DNA from: Spirulina sp. CS-785/01
Lineage (GTDB): Bacteria > Cyanobacteriota > Cyanobacteriia > Cyanobacteriales > Spirulinaceae
Reading direction: 5' to 3'
Assembly (NCBI RefSeq): GCF_028330525.1
Contig: NZ_JAQMSD010000311.1
Coordinates: forward strand, 1 to 39,721
DNA: 39,721 nt
Under the pieces are notes generated by a model. The model had not been told where the DNA came from and made no database searches. It worked only from the letters and a program-made list of their open reading frames with translations. The position numbers were made by a program, and so were the translations under genes. Positions 25,354 through 32,279 of the stretch are shown here, piece by piece (position 1 is the first letter of the stretch; every line of letters begins with the position of its first letter).

Positions 25354-25598
25354 TTTATAATTCACAAAAATCTTTAGCCGTTAATTCTACCTTAGCAACC
25401 TTACTAGATGAGTTAGGAGAAGAATGTGAAACTGTCATTTTTCTTTTAACTCAATTAAAACTTGCTAATTTAACTGAAGAACAAAAAGGAGATATCCTTG
25501 CTGAGTTAACAGGTTCTATCACACATTTGCACGTCCATACTGATAAATTACCGGAACTTATTGAAGATGAAATTTTAGCACTCCCTGAACAAGAGTAA
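25350..25598 (+). CDS. Small conserved protein, 82 aa, unknown
   Basis: An acidic helical protein starting MIYNSQKSLAVNSTLATLLDEL, with TVIFLLTQLKLANLTEEQKGDILAELTGSI in two parts about residues 30-59. No known domain is recognised. Its ATG overlaps the TGA ending the preceding interrupted gene, so the two were probably translated together. The two could be a small toxin-antitoxin-like or regulatory pair, but nothing shows this. Confidence 0.65.
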   Translation: MIYNSQKSLAVNSTLATLLDELGEECETVIFLLTQLKLANLTEEQKGDILAELTGSITHLHVHTDKLPELIEDEILALPEQE

Positions 25599-25617
25599 AT
25601 AGTATTTATACACTTTA

Positions 25618-26247
25618 TTAATCAATAACTCGCTGACCTAAATCTTTGAGAATTTGTAACACCAAATATAACTCATTTCCTGGATTGATTAAGGAAAATA
25701 ACCGCGAATTCCCATACTGTGCTGTCGGGTCTCGGACTGTTTTTAAAAATAAAAACTCGCTCCCCGTGGCAATTAACCCAAAGGTGGGGAAATTTCCTTG
25801 GGGATTACTTAACATATAGGCTAATGCTTGGGGGATAGCGCGAATGGCGGAAAAATCACTGCGTTTGGACTCAATAACCAATAACCAAAGACGGTTTCTC
25901 TCGACTAAGACATCAATTCGACCTCGAATGATTTTCCCTGCATCTTCTAGTTCTAACGCGACACTAGGTTCGGTTTTTAACTGGAAGGGTTGACGATAAA
26001 ATCCGGCTAAATCTAACAACGGAGACAAGACCACCATTTTGACTGTATTTTCCAGCATGGGTGGGTCTTCCATCAGTTCAGAATAGTTTTCTTTGACTCG
26101 ATCTAAGGTCTGTTGTTCGGAGTCTGATAAACTGATCTGAACTTCAGACCATTCTGGGAAAAATTGGGGATCATCAACTCGTTGAAGGTCAAACTTTTGC
26201 TTGAGTTGACGAAACTGAACCTCGCTAGCAGGAATTGACTGCACCAT
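25618..26247 (-). CDS. PD-(D/E)XK nuclease-fold protein, type I R subunit N-terminal-like
   Basis: A 209-residue protein with the nuclease core: an acid in PMLENTVKM (E66), D112 in GRIDVLVERN, and the ESK of VIESKRSDFS (E126, S127, K128). This matches the HsdR N-terminal-type nuclease domain that occurs alone in many cyanobacteria. No helicase, methylase or specificity gene is present, so it is not a complete restriction system. Its ATG overlaps the lepA stop by one base (TAATG), suggesting translation coupled to lepA. Confidence 0.82.
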   Translation of the reverse strand: MVQSIPASEVQFRQLKQKFDLQRVDDPQFFPEWSEVQISLSDSEQQTLDRVKENYSELMEDPPMLENTVKMVVLSPLLDLAGFYRQPFQLKTEPSVALELEDAGKIIRGRIDVLVERNRLWLLVIESKRSDFSAIRAIPQALAYMLSNPQGNFPTFGLIATGSEFLFLKTVRDPTAQYGNSRLFSLINPGNELYLVLQILKDLGQRVID

Positions 26248-28058
26248 TAATTATTCTCAATCTGTAACACCGCCATAAACGCCTCTTGGGGAACATCTAC
26301 CGTCCCGATGGCTTTCATGCGCTTTTTCCCTTTGGCTTGCTTTTGCAGGAGTTTCTTCTTGCGGGAGATGTCGCCGCCGTAACATTTGGCTAACACATCT
26401 TTACGCAAGGGGGGAATGTGTTCACTGGCGATAATTTTAGAGCCAATGGCCGCTTGTACGGGAATTTTAAACTGATGACGGGGGATTAATTCTTTTAATT
26501 TCTCCACTAATGCCCGTCCGGTGGGATAGGCTTTATCTCGATGGACAATCATGGCTAGAGAGTCCACGGGTTCGCTATTCACCCGAATATCTAGTTTAAC
26601 GAGATGATCGGCGCGATACCCAATGGGATGATATTCCATGCTGGCATAACCGCGAGACCGAGATTTCAGTTGGTTGAAAAAGTCGGTGACCACTTCCGCG
26701 AGAGGAATTTCATAAACTAACGTGGTGCGCGTGGTGGTGAAGTAGCGCATATCTTTGAAAATGCCCCGTCGTGTCTGACACAACTCCATCAATGTCCCCA
26801 CATACTCCTCTGGGGTAATAATTTCGAGGTGAATGTAGGGTTCTTCGATTTTTTCTCGTTCTTGGGGGGGAGGGAGTAAGCTGGGATTTTCAATTTCTAA
26901 GACTTCCCCTTCTAGGTTCGTCACTCGATAAATTACAGAAGGGGCCGTGGTGATTAAATCTAGGCCGTATTCCCGTTCTAAGCGTTCTTGGACAATCTCC
27001 AAGTGTAATAAGCCTAAGAACCCACACCGGAAGCCAAAGCCCATAGCACTAGAGGTTTCCGGTTCGTAGTTTAAGGCCGAGTCGTTGAGTTTTAGTTTTT
27101 CCAGGGCATCCCGTAAATCGGCATATTCATCGGAGTCGGTGGGGAATAGACCACAAAAGACCATGGGCCGGGCTTCCGTATAACCGGGTAAGGGGTTGGG
27201 GGCTGGGGCGTTGGCCAGGGTGATGGTGTCCCCGACACGGGCATCTTCTACGGCTTTGATGGCGGCGGCGAAATAGCCCACTTCTCCGGCGTGGAGGTCT
27301 TCGACTTGGATTTGGTTGGGGGAGAGAATGCCTAGTTCATCAATATCGTATTCTTTTTTGGAGGCCATGAGACGGACGCGATCGCCTTTTTTCAGTTTCC
27401 CATCCATGACCCGAAAATAGACAATCACGCCCCGATAGGGGTCATAATAACTATCAAAAATCAAAGCCCGTAGGGGTTGATCGACGGTATCTTGGGGTGG
27501 GGGAACCAGATGAACAATGGATTCGAGAATTTCATCCACCCCAATGCCTTGTTTGGCCGAAGCGTGAATGGCCCCAGTACAGTCTAACCCCACCACTTCT
27601 TCAATTTCTTCAATGACGCGATCGGGTTCAGCCCCCGGTAAGTCAATTTTATTCAGAACCGGGATCATCTCTAAATCATGTTCTAAGGCCAAATACACAT
27701 TGGCCAAGGTTTGCGCTTCTACCCCCTGAGAGGCATCCACCACCAATAGGGCCCCCTCACAAGCGGCCAAAGACCGGGACACCTCATAGGAAAAGTCCAC
27801 GTGACCTGGTGTATCAATCAAATTGAGAACATACTCCTTGCCATCGGAGGCCGTGTAATTCATCCTGGCGGCCTGTAGCTTAATAGTGATGCCCCGTTCC
27901 CGTTCCAAGTCCATATTGTCGAGAAACTGGTCTTGCATTTTCCGACTCGCCACCGTGTCGGTCACGGTCAACAGACGGTCGGCCAAGGTGGATTTGCCGT
28001 GGTCGATGTGGGCAATAATGCAAAAATTACGAATTCGAGAAACGGGAGCATTGGTCAT
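26247..28058 (-). CDS. lepA: Elongation factor 4 (LepA)
   Basis: A 603-residue translational GTPase. G1 motif AHIDHGKST (16-24), the DTPGHVDF G3 motif (about 82-89), NKID G4 and the C-terminal lysine-rich tail [18 protein letters not shown] are all present, which separates LepA from EF-G. It acts on the ribosome, promoting back-translocation or rescue under ionic stress. The gene is complete and of normal length. It overlaps the PD-(D/E)XK gene downstream by one base. Confidence 0.97.
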   Translation of the reverse strand: MTNAPVSRIRNFCIIAHIDHGKSTLADRLLTVTDTVASRKMQDQFLDNMDLERERGITIKLQAARMNYTASDGKEYVLNLIDTPGHVDFSYEVSRSLAACEGALLVVDASQGVEAQTLANVYLALEHDLEMIPVLNKIDLPGAEPDRVIEEIEEVVGLDCTGAIHASAKQGIGVDEILESIVHLVPPPQDTVDQPLRALIFDSYYDPYRGVIVYFRVMDGKLKKGDRVRLMASKKEYDIDELGILSPNQIQVEDLHAGEVGYFAAAIKAVEDARVGDTITLANAPAPNPLPGYTEARPMVFCGLFPTDSDEYADLRDALEKLKLNDSALNYEPETSSAMGFGFRCGFLGLLHLEIVQERLEREYGLDLITTAPSVIYRVTNLEGEVLEIENPSLLPPPQEREKIEEPYIHLEIITPEEYVGTLMELCQTRRGIFKDMRYFTTTRTTLVYEIPLAEVVTDFFNQLKSRSRGYASMEYHPIGYRADHLVKLDIRVNSEPVDSLAMIVHRDKAYPTGRALVEKLKELIPRHQFKIPVQAAIGSKIIASEHIPPLRKDVLAKCYGGDISRKKKLLQKQAKGKKRMKAIGTVDVPQEAFMAVLQIENN

Positions 28059-28235
28059 AGGGGTAAAACTGGCAACTTGCAGATTTCTGAAACTTCATTT
28101 ATTGTAATATTTATTTTGCCTACTGGTAAATCGGGGGTAAGAGAGGCGGCTTGCTCCAAGAGTTTTGTACAATTGAATTAAACCCATAAACAAACGTTAA
28201 ACATTGAATTGCCATCCGCGCAATCGAAATAGGTT

Positions 28236-28478
28236 ATGAATGATAATGCTAATGCGAATGCTACCCAATCTCAACGTTTAGCTGAGAAGGTTGAGGTATC
28301 GATCCAGTTGGATTCGGATTTACTGGATCAACTCAAGCATCTCAGTGAAGACCCTAGTCGGATTATTGAAACTGCCATTAAGCAGTGGTTGAGGGGGGAA
28401 CGAGAACGAGATGATGATTTAACCCGGACTTTCAGACGGAATCCTCCTGTCCCCCCTCGGGGTGAGTGGAATGACTAA
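28236..28478 (+). CDS. Ribbon-helix-helix-like small protein
   Basis: An 80-residue protein. The core KVEVSIQLDSDLLDQLKHLS (residues 18-37), then EDPSRIIETAIKQWLRGER, has the strand-helix-helix pattern of CopG/MetJ-type DNA-binding proteins. The tail is proline-rich (RRNPPVPPRGEW). It is divergent from lepA, with a 177-base gap. No toxin gene is next to it, so it may be a stand-alone regulator. Family match is by pattern only. Confidence 0.65.
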   Translation: MNDNANANATQSQRLAEKVEVSIQLDSDLLDQLKHLSEDPSRIIETAIKQWLRGERERDDDLTRTFRRNPPVPPRGEWND

Positions 28479-28586
28479 CGAGGTCAATGGGGGGAATAGA
28501 GTGGATGGTCTGTCTGTCTGCTTCCCCCACTCGTCTGTTTGGCAATTTTCTCGGTTCATCTGAGGCGAGGAGGTGGATTGGCCTTG

Positions 28587-28614
28587 TTGTACCTAGGAAA
28601 CAGTAAGCTAGAAT
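28587..28614 (+). promoter_or_regulatory. Candidate promoter of the sensor kinase gene
   Basis: TTGTAC (28587-28592), a 16-base spacer and TAGAAT (28609-28614, five of six to the -10 consensus). It would start transcripts near 28621, about 105 bases before the kinase start codon and upstream of the hairpin at 28657-28687. Confidence 0.4.
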
Positions 28615-28656
28615 ATTGACAGGTCAGTACAGCCATCCGAATTGGTTAATCCGACT

Positions 28657-28694
28657 GGGTTAACACGGGTCTTTCCAGCGTTAACCCCCCTTTT
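28657..28694 (+). terminator. Terminator-like hairpin in the kinase leader
   Basis: GGGTTAAC (28657-28664) pairs with GTTAACCC (28680-28687), followed by CCCTTTT. It is 39 bases before the kinase start. It may end transcription from the RHH-like gene (stop at 28478) or act as an attenuator. A third half-site, GGTTAATCC at 28644-28652, could pair alternatively with GTTAACCC. Confidence 0.5.
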
Positions 28695-28725
28695 GTATAA
28701 CTGTTATGCGAGTAGGTTAAATGTT

Positions 28726-30450
28726 ATGACAGCTTCTCCTGCACAAGAGAATCCAGTCGGCTTGCAGGATTTGGGTGCAGAGTTGATCTACACTCAAGGA
28801 CTATCGGGTGAATATCTGTCATTTTTCTGGAAGTTCGCCCCAGACTATGGTTTGTCCCCGGAACAACTGTTAAAAGAAGGGGGGAATCAGTTATTTTTTC
28901 CCGAAGCATGGGAGGATTATCAAGGGGCCATTCAACGGGTGATGGAACGTCGCTTACCAGAAAGCTATTTTTGCTTATTTCGCTGTGGTGAGGAAACATT
29001 GCCCTTTGAGTTGATGATTAGCCCGATTTTGCGACAAGAAGGGCGAATCACGTCGGTTTTAGTGGTGGGGAGTTTGCTGGATCAAGATGCGATCGCCAAA
29101 GCCCCCCAATCCTCCACCACTCCCACCCCCAATGATAATTATCAAGATTTCATTACTCAAATTGCCCGCAGCATCCGCCGCAACCCCTATCACAATCTTT
29201 TAACACACATTGCTCGTAATATCCGCCGCACCCTTGATTTAGAGACCATCTGGCAACAAACCGTTCATAGTCTAGGGGACGCATTAGGACTATCTCGGTG
29301 TTTAATTATTTCCTACGAGGGCAAAAACCAACGGATGAAAGTGGAGGCCGAATACTGCCAAAAACCCTTTAAGTCCATGTTAGGGGAACATTTAATCTTG
29401 GGCAGTCAGCCCTATTTAGCCCAAGCGTTACATACCGATGAACCCATTGCCCTTGACTATATCGAAGATGCCCAAGATGGGGATCCCCAATCTTTATTGG
29501 TGGTGTCCACTTTTTATCAACATCAACGAAACGCGCTGATTTGTCTGCAACAATGCGATCATTTTCGCCATTGGAGTGAGTCCGAAATTGAGTTAGTGCG
29601 AGAACTATCCACCCATGTGGGAACGGCCATTGCTCACGCTACCCTTTATAATGAACTCGAACAAGCGCGAGTCAAAGCCGAAGACGCATCCCGCATGAAA
29701 AGTGAGTTTCTCGCTAGTACCTCCCACGAATTGCGGACTCCTCTCAATGGGATTATTGGCTTTTTAAAGTTAATTCTCGATGATCTGGCCGATGACTCCG
29801 AAGAAGAACGGGGATTTCTTGAAGAAGCCCATAAATCGGCGTTACATCTTTTGAATTTAATTAATGATATCCTCGACATTGCCAAAATTGAAGCCGGGAA
29901 AATGGAGCTTAATTTTGCGGATGTCTCCCTGGATGACTTGTGCGAAGATGTGGAGAATAAAGCGCGATCGCTGGCCGAACACAAAAACCTCACCTTTGAA
30001 ATTCAACGGCCCCCCACCCGTGAACCCGTTTTACTCTACGGCAACTACCAACGTCTGCTACAAGTGATGCTTAACCTAGTCGGCAATGCCATTAAATTCA
30101 CCCACGAAGGGGGAGTCACCATCAGCGCAGAAATTAAACGAGGTAAAATCACCTTCAACGACAAAGAATTCCCCGGAATCGTGAAAATTCGCGTCGCAGA
30201 CACCGGAATTGGAGTCCCCCTCGATAAACTCGACAAACTCTTTCAAAACTTTAGCCAAGTCGATGGATCACGCACGAAATCCTACGGAGGGACTGGGTTA
30301 GGACTGGCCATTTCCCAAAAACTCATCGAAACCATGGGAGGGGATATTAATTTCTTCAGCATGGGGGAAAGTTTGGGATCAACCGTTACCTTTACCGTTC
30401 CCCTTTTCCAACTCCCCTTAATTAAAGTCGGTCGCAGCGACGGCGATTAG
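28726..30450 (+). CDS. PAS-GAF sensor histidine kinase
   Basis: A 575-residue soluble kinase. A PAS-like domain is at about 15-125, a GAF domain at about 160-310 with DALGLSRCLIISYEGK, then a short coiled coil. The HisKA box has STSHELRTPLNGIIG (H at about 335), with N box NLVGNAIKFT, G1 VADTGIGVP and G2 GGTGLGL in the ATPase domain. It lacks a membrane segment, so it reads internal signals. The upstream frame extends to a TTG at 28642, but that runs through the terminator-like hairpin, so the ATG at 28726 (MTASPAQENP) is chosen. No response regulator gene is adjacent. Confidence 0.94.
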   Translation: MTASPAQENPVGLQDLGAELIYTQGLSGEYLSFFWKFAPDYGLSPEQLLKEGGNQLFFPEAWEDYQGAIQRVMERRLPESYFCLFRCGEETLPFELMISPILRQEGRITSVLVVGSLLDQDAIAKAPQSSTTPTPNDNYQDFITQIARSIRRNPYHNLLTHIARNIRRTLDLETIWQQTVHSLGDALGLSRCLIISYEGKNQRMKVEAEYCQKPFKSMLGEHLILGSQPYLAQALHTDEPIALDYIEDAQDGDPQSLLVVSTFYQHQRNALICLQQCDHFRHWSESEIELVRELSTHVGTAIAHATLYNELEQARVKAEDASRMKSEFLASTSHELRTPLNGIIGFLKLILDDLADDSEEERGFLEEAHKSALHLLNLINDILDIAKIEAGKMELNFADVSLDDLCEDVENKARSLAEHKNLTFEIQRPPTREPVLLYGNYQRLLQVMLNLVGNAIKFTHEGGVTISAEIKRGKITFNDKEFPGIVKIRVADTGIGVPLDKLDKLFQNFSQVDGSRTKSYGGTGLGLAISQKLIETMGGDINFFSMGESLGSTVTFTVPLFQLPLIKVGRSDGD

Positions 30451-30490
30451 TCGTACAATGAATCCGGACGACCCAGAATAAACAAGACTC

Positions 30491-31135
30491 TTGAGTTATT
30501 ATCTGTATCTACACGGTTTTGCCTCCGGCCCCAAATCGGCCAAAGCTCAGTATTTGTGCGATCGCTTTACCGAATGTGACATCCCCCTCTACATCCTTGA
30601 TCTCAACCAAGGAGACTTCTCCCACCTCACCCTCACCCGACAACTCCAACAAGTTAAAACCTTCCTCCCCCCCACCGACATCCCCGTTACCCTCATCGGG
30701 TCCAGTTTCGGCGGACTCACCGCCGCTTTCATAGCACAACTTTGCCCTCAAGTCAAGCAAATTATCGGTTTAGCCCCAGCCTTTGGCTTTCTGCGTCACT
30801 GGTTGCCCAAACTGGGCCCAGACACCCTCCAACAATGGCAAACCTCCGGTTATCACCCCGTCTATCACTACGCCGAACAACGAGAAATCCCCCTCCATTA
30901 CCAATTTATCAGCGATCTGCAACAATACCCCGAAGCCAGCTTAAACCGCGACATCCCCACCCTCATCCTCCACGGCATCCACGATGATGTCATCCCCCTC
31001 CAAGCCTCTCAAACCTATTGCCAAAACCGTCCCTGGACCACTTTAATTGAACTAGACAGTGATCACACCCTCAGCAACGTCATGCCCCAAATTTGGCAAG
31101 AAATTAAACAATTTTTAGAAATTGGTTATGGGTAA
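30491..31135 (+). CDS. YqiA/YcfP-like alpha/beta hydrolase (esterase)
   Basis: A 214-residue alpha/beta hydrolase of the UPF0227 esterase type. It starts YYLYLHGFASGPKSAKA and has the nucleophile elbow GSSFGG (about 75-80). The acid is in LHGIHDDVIP (about 160-169) and the His in DSDHTLSN (about 190), so the catalytic triad is complete. It lies 40 bases downstream of the kinase on the same strand and may be cotranscribed. The start is a TTG at 30491 (leader TTG AGT TAT TAT), with no better ATG at the expected N-terminus. Confidence 0.85.
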   Translation: MSYYLYLHGFASGPKSAKAQYLCDRFTECDIPLYILDLNQGDFSHLTLTRQLQQVKTFLPPTDIPVTLIGSSFGGLTAAFIAQLCPQVKQIIGLAPAFGFLRHWLPKLGPDTLQQWQTSGYHPVYHYAEQREIPLHYQFISDLQQYPEASLNRDIPTLILHGIHDDVIPLQASQTYCQNRPWTTLIELDSDHTLSNVMPQIWQEIKQFLEIGYG

Positions 31136-31157
31136 TGGATAATTGATAATAGGTGCT

Positions 31158-31256
31158 AAGAAACCGGGTTTCTTTATAAACTTGTGAGAAAAGATGATAA
31201 ATTTGGCTAGAAACCCGGTTTCTGTCCTAACCAAGAACCAAGAACCAACAACAAAC
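31158..31256. repeat. Paired AGAAACC-type palindromes and heptamer run
   Basis: AAGAAACC-G-GGTTTCTT (31158-31174) and AGAAACC-C-GGTTTCT (31209-31223) are near-identical palindromes, 34 bases apart, each preceded by a GCTA. A heptamer run follows: AACCAAG, AACCAAG, AACCAAC, AACAAAC (31229-31256). This occupies the 126-base gap before the next gene and ends next to its start codon. Confidence 0.8.
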
Positions 31257-31261
31257 CAAAA

Positions 31262-32137
31262 ATGACACAATACTATACTTGGCAAAAATATAAATGTGCT
31301 TACGAAACCCATAACGCCGATGATCCGGGGACTCCCTTAATTTTAATTCATCCCATTGGGGTGGGATTATCCCGGCAATTTTGGCAGCGATTTATTAAAG
31401 AATGGTATAACCAAGGCAACACAAACCCCATCTATAATCCCGACTTATTAGGATGTGGAGAAAGTGCCATGCCTCGCGTCGCTTACTATCCTGAAGACTG
31501 GGCAGATCAACTCAAATATTTTGCAGAAAATATTGTACAAAAACCCAGTATTCTCATCGCCCAAGGGGCCTTAATGCCTGTAGGGATTTATTGTAGTCAT
31601 AAATTTCCCAACTTAATCAAAGGTTTAGTTGCCTCCGGGCCACCCGCTTGGGAATTAATGAAAACCCCCACCCCAGAAAGTCGCCATATATTCGCTTGGA
31701 ATTTGTTTAATACCCCCTTGGGCAACTTATTTTTTCGCTATGCCCGCCGCCGAAGTTTTCTAGAATCCTTTTCCATTCGCCAATTATTCGAGAAAACCAC
31801 CGATGTTGATGCAGAATGGTTAGAACAACTAAAAATTGGTGCAAATAATGCCGCCAGTCGTCATGCTGTCTTTTCTTTCTTATCAGGATTTTGGCGACAA
31901 AATTACCAAGAAAAAATAGAGACCATTCCCCATCCTACCCTCCTCGTCTTCGGAGAAGCGGCATCAAGTATTAGTAAAGAAGGCAAACAAGAAACCGCCG
32001 AACAACGGTTAAAAGGCTATCTAGACCATTTAAAACAAGGAACAGGCCGCATCATCCCAGGCCGCAACGTTCTCCCCTATGAAGCAACCCATAAATTTGT
32101 TGCCACTGTCTCTGAATTTGTCAAAGAAAATGGATAA
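31262..32137 (+). CDS. Alpha/beta hydrolase-fold protein lacking the nucleophile serine
   Basis: The 291-residue sequence has the alpha/beta hydrolase layout: LILIHPIGVG (oxyanion loop, about 25-34), NPDLLGCGES (about 59-68), and a His near the end in EATHKF (about 275). At the nucleophile elbow the usual G-x-S-x-G is AQGAL (about 101-105), with Gly in the Ser place. The acid site has FGEAAS in place of an Asp. So it may be a non-enzymatic member or use another mechanism. Cyanobacterial and plastid relatives exist. The start at 31262 follows the heptamer run directly. Confidence 0.85.
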   Translation: MTQYYTWQKYKCAYETHNADDPGTPLILIHPIGVGLSRQFWQRFIKEWYNQGNTNPIYNPDLLGCGESAMPRVAYYPEDWADQLKYFAENIVQKPSILIAQGALMPVGIYCSHKFPNLIKGLVASGPPAWELMKTPTPESRHIFAWNLFNTPLGNLFFRYARRRSFLESFSIRQLFEKTTDVDAEWLEQLKIGANNAASRHAVFSFLSGFWRQNYQEKIETIPHPTLLVFGEAASSISKEGKQETAEQRLKGYLDHLKQGTGRIIPGRNVLPYEATHKFVATVSEFVKENG

Positions 32138-32279
32138 TAAATAATGGATAATTGATAATGGATAATTCATAATTGTTAGGGGTGTTGGGTTACGCTACGC
32201 TTCACCCAACCTACATATCTGAATACTTACCAGTTTTTAATGGCTAATTACTTATTGCTAATTGTTTATTGTTTATTGA
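32138..32279. repeat. Convergent intergenic region with GTTGGGT hairpin
   Basis: Two genes converge here. GTTGGGT (32184-32190) pairs with ACCCAAC (32204-32210), a 7-bp stem with a 13-base loop. ATATCTGAATACTTACC (32215-32231) repeats the segment at 4135-4151 with one change. GATAATGGATAATT-like repeats flank it on both sides. No gene is seen. Confidence 0.7.

Noticed and set aside
25618-26247. Complete type I restriction system
   Set aside because: Only the nuclease-fold part is present; no helicase, methylase or specificity gene is in the window.
28642-28725. Longer N-terminus of the sensor kinase from TTG
   Set aside because: It reads through the hairpin and T-run at 28657-28694.
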